This document shows positions 9,899 to 18,901 of a stretch of 64,000 bases of DNA, piece by piece (positions within the stretch are counted from its first letter, which is position 1; each line of letters opens with the position of its first letter). Both the position numbers and the translations under genes were made by a program. The stretch spans positions 1,226,136 through 1,290,135 of the forward strand of contig JAWPMR010000001.1 of NCBI GenBank assembly GCA_033344815.1, given 5' to 3'. Under the pieces are notes generated by a model. It was not told the origin of the DNA. It ran no database searches and saw only the letters and a program-made list of their open reading frames with translations. Source of the DNA: Paracoccaceae bacterium. GTDB taxonomy: Bacteria > Pseudomonadota > Alphaproteobacteria > Rhodobacterales > Rhodobacteraceae.

Positions 9899-10021
9899 CC
9901 CAGTGACACCTGTCTATCTATGGATCACGCAGGGGTTTCGTCATGAACATTCTCAAGCGTACCATGCCTAAAAGTAGTCGCGCAGTGGTCTAGATTGGGG
10001 GTGGCGCACGGAGCCACACCC

Positions 10022-13000
10022 TCACTCTGGCCGTTCAAAGCCCAATTTTCCCAGAATTCTCGTGTACCTCTCTATCTGTTTTGTCTTAATTTTTTTCGGG
10101 TTTTCTCGCATATTTGCCAATGCTTCAGGATGGAGCCCCATGGCTTTTGCCACCTCAACTTTGTTCTCTTCAGTTAAATACTTCTTCAGGAACGTCTGAA
10201 CTGCTGCCTGGAAAACCTTGAGGTTCGCCGTCTGATTTGTTTTCCTGCGCTTTGCCTTTTCAATTGCAAAAGTTGATATGCCGCTGCCCCTTGGCGCTAG
10301 CGCCTGGTCAAGCTTCAGAATGTTTCCTGTGATGGTATCTTCGTCCGTGAACATAGCATCAAGCGCAGTAAAACGGCCCGCCAAAGCACCCTCTGGATTA
10401 TATTCGAGATGCTCACGCTTGGCAGCAGGTTTGAAACTATCGTCATCTGCCCCCACAAAAAAATCGTCGAATTGTTTCTTACCCCTTTTAGTCTCCGCTT
10501 TCCCCAGCGGTGCTGATTTATCCGGTCTGGTACGGTATTGACTGCGACTGGAGTAAGAAGAGAAATCAGATTGGTAGAACTGATGGAACTCCAAGAAGAA
10601 GGCGCGGTAATCTTTCATGTCCAAACCAGCCTTGCGCGCAGCGTGTATTATTTCGACAAAAGCTTCCTCTTTTTCGTACTTACCTTTCATGTACTCACCA
10701 AACGGATCACCCGACACGATAGCCTCGATCGCTTTAAATTCACTCTCTTCGGACCACAGGTCTCTGTAATTGCGCATCATTTCAACCGTCAGCCGGTGCT
10801 CACCTTCTGGATCCTTGCCAAATTGTGCCTTTGAATTGGTTTTTTCGATGTCATGAAAGAGGATCATCTTGGCCATCGCGGTGCGGGAGATCACGCGATG
10901 CTCATCTGTTGTTGCAATTTTCATGAATTGCCCAAGCACCATCTGAGCATGTTCGTAAAACTCGTATTGCTCGGACTTTGCCGAAATCTTGGTAAAAAAC
11001 GGTTTTAGTTCAGGCACTTCACCAATCAGGAAATCCAACATATCGACAGGGCTTCCACCTGCGCGAAAAATTTCGTCTATCCGTTGGCCTGTGGCTTGTT
11101 GTGCTTTGCGCCGTTCGGCAGCCTCCTCACGGTTTTGAGCAAAAGCATTTGTCCCGAACCCGCTCTCTTCGGGCGCTTTGACGTTTTCGTCCTTGTCCAT
11201 GGTGTCGTAGTCTTCGGCCATCGTATGCTCCAGCATCGCTTGCGTGGCCCAGGGTGCGACGACGTTGTGCATGAAGTCGTAGGCAGCCTCCGGCTTGCGC
11301 AGGCCATTTGCCGCCAGAAAATCGTCCAGCATTTTAGAACGCGACTCGAAAGGAATTTTCTTCTTGTTTTCCGCTAGCAGGGGGTGAGGACCGGGATCCT
11401 TGCGCCCTTCCATAACTTGAAGCCACGTAACATAGTACATGTTCAGTTGATTGGCTTTGGGTCCTGTATGCTTACGGTCAATAAAGCCCGCCCCTTCGAT
11501 CCAGACGGAATACTTCTCTGGTTTACTCCCTTTATTTCCGGGTTCAAAAACTTCACGATCCGGGACGCCCATGCGCGCCCTGAGCTCTGCGGCATCGCGG
11601 ATTTCGCCCGCAGTGGTTTCCTTGGAAGCGCCCTCAGTCTGCGCGCGTGTCGCCTCCGGATCATACGCATGTGTTATCAGGGACTGAGGCAATGCATGTT
11701 CGCGCAAAAGATCCAGATCGCCGCCCTTGACGCCAAATTGATTTGGCTCCGCGTGTCGATCGACGTTGAAGGTCCTGTCCTCAAAACCCTCATCCGTCGC
11801 CTGGGCTTCCGAGATTGCCCGCTTGGAGATGTCGTTGAACACGCTGAGAGGGATCAGAAAGGATCGGATCAAAGGATTGTTGATCGAGGCGCTGATTGCG
11901 GCTTGTTTCCGAGCGGCGTCGATCAAAGGCGCCAGTTCGTCGATCTTTTCGTCATCCGAACTTGCTCGAGCCCTGATAAGTTCGAGCTCTAGAGCTTCAG
12001 CCTTTTCCGTCTCGCTCGCCGCGCGCGCCTGATGTTCAGCGATGTATTTCTCAGCCCATTTCATCTGCCTCAGAACGCGGCCACCACTGGTCCACATCAT
12101 GCCGTTCGCACCGGTTGAGATTATGATTTTACCCGAAGCCGCGTCTTGTTGGACGTCTTTAAAGGCGGAATCACCAACCCCGGTTTCAGCGTCCGAACTC
12201 GTGAAGTCTGCGGCAGCGGCCACCGCAGAATAAAGCCGTACATAGGGTACACCCTTGACGGTCTCTATCTCGACCACACCGCGATGTATGGCTTCGCTGC
12301 CCTCCTCAACACCTTTGGTCGGGCCCAGATAGCTGATCCCTTCAAGCCCGATCACCGGATCGCCACTTACGGCGTCCCTGCTGTCGCTTCTGGGTTCAGT
12401 ATGGGAATGGTCTGGCGATGATGGGGGTTTCTTTGGCCTTCGGGCATCTTTTGCCGCCCTCTCGCGTTCCATCAGGAGCGGGTCACCAGCCAGCACGGCT
12501 GTGACAGCAGCCCCGATCTGTGCCGGGCGGTCCCCGGTGCTGACATCATGGACAACCATTGTCAGGATCTGGATGATGGCCTCATCCGACATTCCAGATG
12601 AAATCGTGCGCCGGGCCGTCTTCATATCCTTTGCCAAGGCATTTTTTTTATTTCGAACGATAAACAGCCCGTCGATCAGGCAATTGCCATCTGCCACCGT
12701 CTGCATCGCGCCTCGTTTGAACTTATTGCCTTCCTGATCCCGAAAGTCGAACCTGTCACCACCTGTGGGTTCAATCACAATGTAATGATTGCTGTTCACA
12801 AACAAAAGAATGCCGCGATGCGCGTTCCCCTCACCGTAGCGAATAATCCGACGGATAAACGGTTCCGTTGGCACGGGTTGCTCATAAATGGAAGCGTCAA
12901 CACCCCAGGCATGCGCCAGAACAGTGCCTTCGCCCTCCGTCAAATACGAGCGCGAATTGATGTAGTCGACCCGTTGGGCGTCAATGGCTGCATCACCGAT

Positions 13001-13561
13001 ATGAATGACATCTTCGTCTTCCTGCGCCTCAAGCAAAGGTTCCTGCGGACGTTGAAATGCGTGCTCAGCAAGTGCCAGTAACTTGTCATCGACGGTCGTT
13101 GTGCCAAACCCGCGCAGGTTTGAGATCAGTGCCTGCAATGCTGGTCGGTTCGTTTTAGCTGCTTGTTCAATCCAGCTTGGTAAATACTCAGCGCCCCGCC
13201 CGCCAGTATCAACTTCCCATAGATTGTCACCAGATTGCTTTGGGTAGGGAAGCTTCAGCGCGAGCCTTTGTACGATGCCGGAACTTACCGCTGCCGCAGC
13301 TGTATCATTCTCAAAACCCTCTAAAGTGCGCATGCCAGATGGATCTTTTGCAACCTGCTGCAGGACAGACAGCGACGTCGCAGCGGCACTTTTACTTGCC
13401 GCAGTTTGCAGCATCGCCAGTTGATTGCAAATCTCCATTCCAGACCCGCCCTGCTCTTTCAAGACACGAACAGGCGCACGCTGCCCTCGGCTTGCATGCA
13501 AAGCGTTGGATCGATTTTTTGCAGGAACGGATTCAGGCACTTTGACGGTACAAGGTGGCAA
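10022..13561 (-). CDS. Large multidomain protein, candidate eCIS/polymorphic-toxin effector with permuted OTU-like and HD-like regions
   Basis: 1179 residues with no full-length family I recognise. At about 93-102 the stretch SSGIVQRLALK resembles the short VxQR-type motifs near the N-termini of eCIS-associated and DUF4157-type proteins. At about 206-300, VLAHAWGVDASIYEQ, GILLFVNSNHYIVIEP (His259) and then ADGNCLIDGL (Cys294) look like the two halves of an OTU cysteine protease in swapped order. A coiled-coil-like acidic/basic stretch lies at 505-560. His871, His903-Asp904 (ILFHDIEK) and His922 follow the H..HD..H spacing of HD phosphohydrolases. The last 40 residues (VAKAMGLHPEALANM to the end) resemble a helix-turn-helix. 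There is no signal peptide. The start is uncertain: this frame opens with TTG, while a well-placed ATG in another frame lies at 13631. Domain calls are inference; only the motifs are seen. No secretion-sheath genes are in the window. Confidence 0.6.
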   Translation of the reverse strand: MPPCTVKVPESVPAKNRSNALHASRGQRAPVRVLKEQGGSGMEICNQLAMLQTAASKSAAATSLSVLQQVAKDPSGMRTLEGFENDTAAAAVSSGIVQRLALKLPYPKQSGDNLWEVDTGGRGAEYLPSWIEQAAKTNRPALQALISNLRGFGTTTVDDKLLALAEHAFQRPQEPLLEAQEDEDVIHIGDAAIDAQRVDYINSRSYLTEGEGTVLAHAWGVDASIYEQPVPTEPFIRRIIRYGEGNAHRGILLFVNSNHYIVIEPTGGDRFDFRDQEGNKFKRGAMQTVADGNCLIDGLFIVRNKKNALAKDMKTARRTISSGMSDEAIIQILTMVVHDVSTGDRPAQIGAAVTAVLAGDPLLMERERAAKDARRPKKPPSSPDHSHTEPRSDSRDAVSGDPVIGLEGISYLGPTKGVEEGSEAIHRGVVEIETVKGVPYVRLYSAVAAAADFTSSDAETGVGDSAFKDVQQDAASGKIIISTGANGMMWTSGGRVLRQMKWAEKYIAEHQARAASETEKAEALELELIRARASSDDEKIDELAPLIDAARKQAAISASINNPLIRSFLIPLSVFNDISKRAISEAQATDEGFEDRTFNVDRHAEPNQFGVKGGDLDLLREHALPQSLITHAYDPEATRAQTEGASKETTAGEIRDAAELRARMGVPDREVFEPGNKGSKPEKYSVWIEGAGFIDRKHTGPKANQLNMYYVTWLQVMEGRKDPGPHPLLAENKKKIPFESRSKMLDDFLAANGLRKPEAAYDFMHNVVAPWATQAMLEHTMAEDYDTMDKDENVKAPEESGFGTNAFAQNREEAAERRKAQQATGQRIDEIFRAGGSPVDMLDFLIGEVPELKPFFTKISAKSEQYEFYEHAQMVLGQFMKIATTDEHRVISRTAMAKMILFHDIEKTNSKAQFGKDPEGEHRLTVEMMRNYRDLWSEESEFKAIEAIVSGDPFGEYMKGKYEKEEAFVEIIHAARKAGLDMKDYRAFFLEFHQFYQSDFSSYSSRSQYRTRPDKSAPLGKAETKRGKKQFDDFFVGADDDSFKPAAKREHLEYNPEGALAGRFTALDAMFTDEDTITGNILKLDQALAPRGSGISTFAIEKAKRRKTNQTANLKVFQAAVQTFLKKYLTEENKVEVAKAMGLHPEALANMRENPKKIKTKQIERYTRILGKLGFERPE

Positions 13562-13774
13562 AGGGTTTTCGCGTCAAAGCCACTGGAAATTTCCACCCGC
13601 TTGAAATGTGCAGCAAGGTAAACTCGCGCATTCACGATCCCCTTTTCAAATCACGATATATTCTTAGTTTAGCAACTGATTGAGATATGACCAAACCTAC
13701 AATGCTCAAAGACCTTAACATCACTGGGCCTGGTCTTAGAGAACAGTCCCTGCAAATCATCCATGTGACGCGTC

Positions 13775-14051
13775 CTATTCTTTAAGATCCGGTGGCGGCC
13801 GTTCAAGCAGCCGCTTCATGCTGTTCAGATACTCCGGCTCACCGTTGCAGCTTTTGCAGGCCAGCATTTCAGCGTGTTCGTCGCTCATAAGTTCGGTTTC
13901 TGCGCTGGTTGTCACTGTCTGGAGCTGCATTTGAGAAGCCCATTTGAGCTGGTAGGCGCACACGGGTTGTGTCCGCCAGGGACGAAGCAGCAATCAGCAC
14001 GCCGTGATTCTTGATGAAATGAACCTTCTTCTCTTCGAGCATGACGGCCAT
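13775..14051 (-). pseudogene. Class II aldolase/adducin-family remnant, frameshifted
   Basis: One frame from 14051 reads KVHFIKNHGVLIAASSLADT, matching the LRNHGVLVVG-type block (His of NHG) of class II aldolases. After a frame change the next frame continues AYQLKWASQMQLQT and ends SMKRLLERPPPDLKE, like the C-terminal helix of the same family. Only this C-terminal third survives. Confidence 0.45.
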
Positions 14052-15053
14052 CTCTTGTCCTCAGTTATGTTGGTGCGCGGCACAGTGTAGATGTCGAGGT
14101 AGGACACCTTCCCACGGACATGGGCCGCCGTTTGGCTAAGGCCCGTGTTGAAACGTATTTGCCTGAGGCACAACAACGGTGGTTATCTTGAAACTGCCGA
14201 AACCTGCAAAGACGAGACCGTATGTTGAGCGAAATTAAGCGTTGAAGCAGAGTTTGGTTGCCTGTCCGCCTCGCCCCCTAGTGCTTTTGCCTGAAAGTTG
14301 AAACGTCGATCCTGCACTGTGGTCTTGGTCGGGTCGATAGTTCTCTTCGAGGACGACGCTTGGCCCATCGGAAAATAAGTCTGCGGCTTCTTTGTGATCC
14401 ATCTCATCTGCTTCCCTGTAGGTCGCATTGCGGGAGCGCTTTGTGCGATTTTTACCGGACCTTGTGCGCGTCATGGGTCCAGCCTCTATGCGCAAAAAAC
14501 TTGACCAGAAAAGCCAGAACAACAAGCACCCCGCCGAGGACATAGGCATCTGAATAGGCAAGCAGATCAGCCCATCCGTAGACGACGAGCGCCCATTCGC
14601 AAAGGTCGCAGCATTTGGCACTTTGAGCTCTTTCCGGTCGTTAACTGCACAACGCACGAAAGACTGCATTGACGCTAACCGTTCCAGAGGCTCTCTCAGG
14701 CTCAAATTAAAGCTCGCACAGCGCCATCCACCTTCTTTTCGGCTGGACCTGAAAGTAGCTCAATTGGCTCTTTACAGGATCCTTATCGCCGCACGGGTGG
14801 CCCATCACTCGATTGCGAACTGCTTATCCACATGCTCTTGCCAAGCTATTTCTTGAGGACCCAGTCCAAACGGCAGTTTTGTAAAGAGGTCCGCCTGGAA
14901 CCCGTGCACGCGCCGCGAGCGCCTTTTAACAAAACGCTCTTGCTTAAATCCTGAGCGACTTCGGAGGTTCGATGTCTAAGTTTCCTTGCACGGAACTGAC
15001 ATTCGTTAAGCTACGCAGTCAGGATCGTCTGGCGGGTCAAAACAATGACCCTT
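14052..15053. other. Non-coding or decayed stretch
   Basis: No supportable gene in about 1 kb. On the minus strand one frame ending at 14452 reads LLAYSDAYVLGGVLVVLAFL followed by a basic tail. This could be the last membrane helix of a decayed transporter of MFS type, but nothing upstream extends it. Other open frames here overlap one another and show no motifs. It looks like the degraded edge of the accessory region before the metal-transport operon. Confidence 0.4.
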
Positions 15054-15950
15054 TTACCGAGGTTCAACCCCGGCCATTGCCGAGAGAGCGTCCGAAATCG
15101 CCTCGGTGAAACCACTTCCTTCGACGCCATGAGCAAGTGGCGCGAATACGACGTTTCGAAGCCCGAGGTCGCTGGTGATTTCAAATGCTGCGGCGGGCGG
15201 CTCTGCTTCCCAAATCAAGATTCCTGCGCCCGTTTCCTCGATGCGGGTTTGAAGATCAGACAGGCCGCTTTCGTCTGGCATGGCTCCAGCCTCCCATTCC
15301 AGCGAATTCAGTGACAGCCCATAACGGCGGGCAAGGTATTGATAGCGGGGATGCGTCGCGATGATTGCAACACCCGCAAGACCTTCTAATTTCATTGCAG
15401 CCTCTGCATCCAAGGCTTCCAGATCGGCCTCCAATTCGGCGAGCCGGGCCTGAACCTGCCCGGCAGGCGCCAGACCGCGCGCAGTGATCGTTGTCGCAAT
15501 GGCCTGCGCTTGTGCAAGAGCCAGCGACGGGTCAAGCCACGTATAAGACGCGATGCCTTCGTGCGAGTGTTCGCCACCATCGCCGTGGCTGTGCGTAATG
15601 CTTTTGGTAGCGATGAACTGATCTTCGATTGCTGCGGACGTGTTCACGAGCTTGGAGCGTGGCAGAGACACCCGATCAACCCATGTCGCAAAGCTCGCGC
15701 CGTTTAACAAGATCAGGTCTGAAGACTGGATCATGCTGATGTCGGCGATGGTGGGACGCCAAAAAGAAGGATCCACTCCTGCCGGTACCGGGAAAACCAC
15801 CTCTGCTGAATCACCCAACAGGCGTTCGGCAAAGTATTGCAATGGGTAGTTCACGGCGACAACCCGGGGGCGGTCTTGCGATATCGCGGCGCTCGACCCA
15901 AAGAGTATCAATGAAACGGCAAACCAAGGTGTCAAAAAGCGCGACATCAT
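15054..15950 (-). CDS. ZnuA-like periplasmic metal-binding protein
   Basis: About 298 residues from ATG 15950 (MMSRFLTPWFAVSLILFGSS, a signal peptide ending near AISQD). Family A1 (ZnuA/TroA/SitA) substrate-binding protein for Zn or Mn. It has AVNYPLQYFAERLLGD at the mature N-terminus and a His/Asp-rich loop SITHSHGDGGEHSHEG at about 120-135. The ligand-bearing positions include ATHPRYQYLARRYGL and the terminal WEAEPP region. The His-rich loop points to zinc. The start overlaps the upstream stop (TGATG), making it the last gene of a six-gene operon. No canonical ZnuB/ZnuC pair accompanies it. Confidence 0.85.
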   Translation of the reverse strand: MMSRFLTPWFAVSLILFGSSAAISQDRPRVVAVNYPLQYFAERLLGDSAEVVFPVPAGVDPSFWRPTIADISMIQSSDLILLNGASFATWVDRVSLPRSKLVNTSAAIEDQFIATKSITHSHGDGGEHSHEGIASYTWLDPSLALAQAQAIATTITARGLAPAGQVQARLAELEADLEALDAEAAMKLEGLAGVAIIATHPRYQYLARRYGLSLNSLEWEAGAMPDESGLSDLQTRIEETGAGILIWEAEPPAAAFEITSDLGLRNVVFAPLAHGVEGSGFTEAISDALSAMAGVEPR

Positions 15951-16297
15951 CAACTCTGGCAATTCCGCGCGATGTCATCGGGCGTCACGATCCAATAATT
16001 GTCGTGACTTCCGGTATCGACCTCGATCAAAAGCCCACCCGAATGATCCAAACTGTCCAATGGAACGGCGACAGTCCCATCTTCCGAGATGGGGAGGGTT
16101 AGAAGCAGAGCATTTTCACCATCCAGCACGCGCACTTCGGCCTGCTGGACGGCGTTACCATTGGAAAACTTCGCCTCCACCAGGACCGTGTCGCAATCAA
16201 CTGATGCAAAAACCGTCAGCTGGTGCGCAGCGGCCGCTATTGGAACAGCCACAGACAAAAAGGCCAGCGCGGCGGCCCGGATCACTCTCCGGTCCAC
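15950..16297 (-). CDS. Small exported protein, NikL-like
   Basis: 115 residues from a GTG at 16297, or 111 from a GTG at 16285 that overlaps the upstream stop as GTGA. A signal peptide (RAAALAFLSVAVPIAAAA) is followed by HQLTVFASVDCDTVLVEAKF and a beta-sandwich-like domain ending DNYWIVTPDDIARNC. This matches the NikL-like accessory proteins of Ni/Co uptake systems, where an N-terminal histidine straight after cleavage is thought to help bind metal; here mature AHQ would expose such a His. It overlaps both neighbours. Confidence 0.65.
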   Translation of the reverse strand: MDRRVIRAAALAFLSVAVPIAAAAHQLTVFASVDCDTVLVEAKFSNGNAVQQAEVRVLDGENALLLTLPISEDGTVAVPLDSLDHSGGLLIEVDTGSHDNYWIVTPDDIARNCQS

Positions 16298-17052
16298 TCT
16301 TCGAAATGAACCCAGATCACAGCACCCAATTCAACGGCCTTGTTTTCGCCATCCTGCGGCAGGGTGTAATCTGCGGTATTAAGTGCCGCAAAACCCCACC
16401 ATCCGTCAGAGGGCGGCGCGTAAGTAAAGACGCCATTGGCATCAGCCTTGACCGTCTGGGTGATCATCAGCTCGTCCGGCACTGTGGCCCCGACGCCATC
16501 GTTGAAGAATTCGACCTCGACTTCAGCGTAGGGCACGGGCGCGTCATCCATCTTGACAATACCCTGGAAGACATTGTGCTCCCATAAAGCAAAGGGCTTT
16601 GTCAGTGGCACGATCTCGGTCTTCAAGCCCAGTTCAGCGTCCCACCCTTCGTCATCACCGTAAGCGGTCACATAGGTTTTCGTGTAGTGAATGATAAATG
16701 CATCCTCGGCGGGCTCCCAATAAGGTTGCGGCTCCATGGCGAAAATGTAGGTGCCGGGGCGATCCAATGGGTAGTCCAGTGTGTAACCCTGCTCATCCAT
16801 AACGGTGGCGTCCTCAAGATCGCCAAGAAGATCGGTCGTGGCCCCTTCATGTGTGACGGAGAATGCGACGGGCGTGTCCAGCACCATGCCATCCAATTCG
16901 AACGGATGAGAGAACGACATGGTCAAGGCGACGCTGCGCCCGTCTTCCTGACTGATCATCGGATCATTGGGAATGATCATGCCGTAATGCGCCAAAGCAG
17001 GTGTTGCGGCGATAAACCCGGCAAGTGATGCGATGAAAAAGTGACGTTTCAT
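16282..17052 (-). CDS. DUF4198 (NikK-like) periplasmic metal-uptake protein
   Basis: 256 residues from ATG 17052, preceded by a strong GGAGG. Signal peptide KRHFFIASLAGFIAATPALA leads to AHYGMIIPNDPMI. DUF4198 proteins (NikK in Ni/Co systems) start with a His after the signal peptide, as here (AHYG). Further landmarks are MSFSHPFELDGMVLDTP, YKTYVTAYG-like FIIHYTKTYVTAYGDDEGW, PVPYAEVEVEFFNDG, and the closing VIWVHFEEWTGE. The role, periplasmic capture of a divalent metal for the neighbouring transporter, is inferred from the family and the operon. Confidence 0.8.
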   Translation of the reverse strand: MKRHFFIASLAGFIAATPALAHYGMIIPNDPMISQEDGRSVALTMSFSHPFELDGMVLDTPVAFSVTHEGATTDLLGDLEDATVMDEQGYTLDYPLDRPGTYIFAMEPQPYWEPAEDAFIIHYTKTYVTAYGDDEGWDAELGLKTEIVPLTKPFALWEHNVFQGIVKMDDAPVPYAEVEVEFFNDGVGATVPDELMITQTVKADANGVFTYAPPSDGWWGFAALNTADYTLPQDGENKAVELGAVIWVHFEEWTGE

Positions 17053-17066
17053 GTAACCTCCATTTC

Positions 17067-18236
17067 TTAAGAACCAAGAGCGAGCAACCAACCGACCCAG
17101 CTTTCAGCATTTTGCGACACGATAGCCGCGCCAATTCCTGCAATAATTGCTGATATTGATAGTAATGTGAATGTCTCAGCCGACAACAAGCGAAGAACCA
17201 TGCCGCGCCGCGCGCCCAGCTTGACGGCCGTCGCAATTTCGCGCGCGCGCAGCCGGTAACTGAGAAAAACCGCCAAGCCGATAGCCGCCAGCGCCGCCAC
17301 GGCAATTATGGTTGTAACAACGTCCAATAACGACTTGATGCGGAAAATGCGGTCCACGAGCCCCTGAATTACGCCAGCGGGTTCGACCAGTTGCATGGGG
17401 TTTTCACTGTCGAGGTATCGCCCCTTCAGAATGGTGCCGGAGCGCTTATCTTCGGGCACAATGATCACTGCAGATGTCGGAAAATCATCCTGGCTGCCAT
17501 GAAAATGGAAGCTTTCTATATTTTCATCCGTTATCCGTTGGTACTGCACGACCGCTGCATTGGCCAGCGCCTCGTCGCCTGCCGCGACCTGTGCCGCTGT
17601 GACCACATCTTCGTGCCCATGTCCAATGCCCTGAATAACCCAAGCGGTTTTGATATCAACAAAAACCGCTTGGTCATCCGGTGAATTGGTCGGGGCAAGG
17701 ACACCGACGATGGGCATTTCCAGCGGGTAGACACCGTCCAGATCAAACAGGTTTTCGGGTGAAGAAACGAGGGTATCTCCGACACCCTTGCCAAGCGTAT
17801 TCGCTGCGGCAGCACCGATAACAGCATCGCCAAGTACAGACAGGCCGCGTCCGTCAGACAGCGTCAAGGCGCGGAAATCGAAGTAATCCAGTGTTGTGCC
17901 AACAATCCGGAAACCGCTGGACGCGAAAGCCGTGTGAACCGGGATCGGCACGGCCAGCCCGCTGTCCCAGACCGCTTCGACCTCGCGCATGGGCACCGGG
18001 GCGGGGCGCTCTTCGGAAAAGTAGAGCGCTGCCATCGTCAGATCCAACTGCGATCCCCGACTGCCTAACAGAAGCGGCGTTGCTTCACCCCGCGCCACAA
18101 GCGCGCGTTCGCTTGTCGACAACAGGATCTGGGTTGCAACCGGCACAAAAAGAATGAGCGCGGCCACCAAGGTTAGCACAAGACTGCGCGCCCAATGATA
18201 GCGTAAATAGGCAAAGGCGAGGTAGAGCGCATTCAT
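17067..18236 (-). CDS. FtsX/MacB/LolC-type ABC permease
   Basis: 389 residues. N-terminal membrane helix at about 13-38 (RSLVLTLVAALILFVPVATQ), a periplasmic domain of about 240 residues, then a helix IIAVAALAAIGLAVFLSYRLR and a final pair separated by LRLLSAETFTLLSIS: the FtsX-like topology. The last helices carry the RAREIATAVKLGARRGMVLRL coupling loop typical of LolC/MacB. It overlaps the ATPase gene by 4 bp (ATGA), so the two are surely translated together. Members of this class extract lipoproteins or drive periplasmic machines; similar pairs also occur in zinc-regulated operons. Confidence 0.85.
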   Translation of the reverse strand: MNALYLAFAYLRYHWARSLVLTLVAALILFVPVATQILLSTSERALVARGEATPLLLGSRGSQLDLTMAALYFSEERPAPVPMREVEAVWDSGLAVPIPVHTAFASSGFRIVGTTLDYFDFRALTLSDGRGLSVLGDAVIGAAAANTLGKGVGDTLVSSPENLFDLDGVYPLEMPIVGVLAPTNSPDDQAVFVDIKTAWVIQGIGHGHEDVVTAAQVAAGDEALANAAVVQYQRITDENIESFHFHGSQDDFPTSAVIIVPEDKRSGTILKGRYLDSENPMQLVEPAGVIQGLVDRIFRIKSLLDVVTTIIAVAALAAIGLAVFLSYRLRAREIATAVKLGARRGMVLRLLSAETFTLLSISAIIAGIGAAIVSQNAESWVGWLLALGS

Positions 18237-18901
18237 GCAGTTGCCCCCTCGCGGAATTGCGCGAAATCCAGAATGCGTTCGAACCGCGGGAGCAGTTCGT
18301 GGTCATGGGTGACCGCCAGCACGGCAGCACCAGCCACGGTCGCTTGTTCGAACAACAAATCAAGGATGCGTGCTTTGCTTTCAGGGTCGAGGTTGCCCGT
18401 GGCTTCGTCCGAAAGGATCAGTTTGGGTTGTGTCACCAGCGCCCGACAGATTGCAACCCGTTGCTGTTCGCCTTGGCTGAGCGCTGTTGGAAAGCGGTCC
18501 AACTTGTCGCCGATCCCACAGGCCGCGGCGAGCGTCTCGGCCCGCTCTCGGGCTTCTGCATCGAGTGTCAGTGCTGGCGTGATTCGGTAAGGGTAGAGAA
18601 TATTCTGTCGCGCCGACAGATAATCCAGCAGTGCAAAGTCCTGAAACACAAAGCCAATTGTGCTGGCCCTGAAGCGCCGACGCTGGAAATCCGACAGCTT
18701 GGCCACATCAGCCCCGGCCACATCGATCCGCCCGGCCTCTGGCGTAAGAATACCCGCGATCAGGTTCAGGAGTGTGGTCTTGCCGCTGCCACTGGGTCCC
18801 ACGATCGCCACGCGTTCATGGTCTTGCAGGGTAAAGGCGGGCACCCGCAGTCGATAGCTGGTTGCGCTATAGCGGAAAGAGAGGTTTTCAATCGTGATCA
18901 T
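18233..18901 (-). CDS. ABC transporter ATPase, LolD-like
   Basis: 222 residues with Walker A GPSGSGKTTLLN, signature LSQGEQQRVAICRAL, Walker B LILSDEATGNLD and H-loop VTHDHELL. Closest in style to LolD/MacB-type ATPases; the Walker B is followed by A-T-G-N-L-D where P-T-G-N-L-D is usual. It partners the downstream FtsX-like permease. The start codon overlaps the stop of the upstream gene (TGATG). Confidence 0.92.
   Translation of the reverse strand: MITIENLSFRYSATSYRLRVPAFTLQDHERVAIVGPSGSGKTTLLNLIAGILTPEAGRIDVAGADVAKLSDFQRRRFRASTIGFVFQDFALLDYLSARQNILYPYRITPALTLDAEARERAETLAAACGIGDKLDRFPTALSQGEQQRVAICRALVTQPKLILSDEATGNLDPESKARILDLLFEQATVAGAAVLAVTHDHELLPRFERILDFAQFREGATA

Noticed and set aside
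14235-14705. 156-codon open frame on the minus strand
   Set aside because: No motif, mixed composition, and a different frame in the same DNA looks more protein-like (a membrane-helix remnant).
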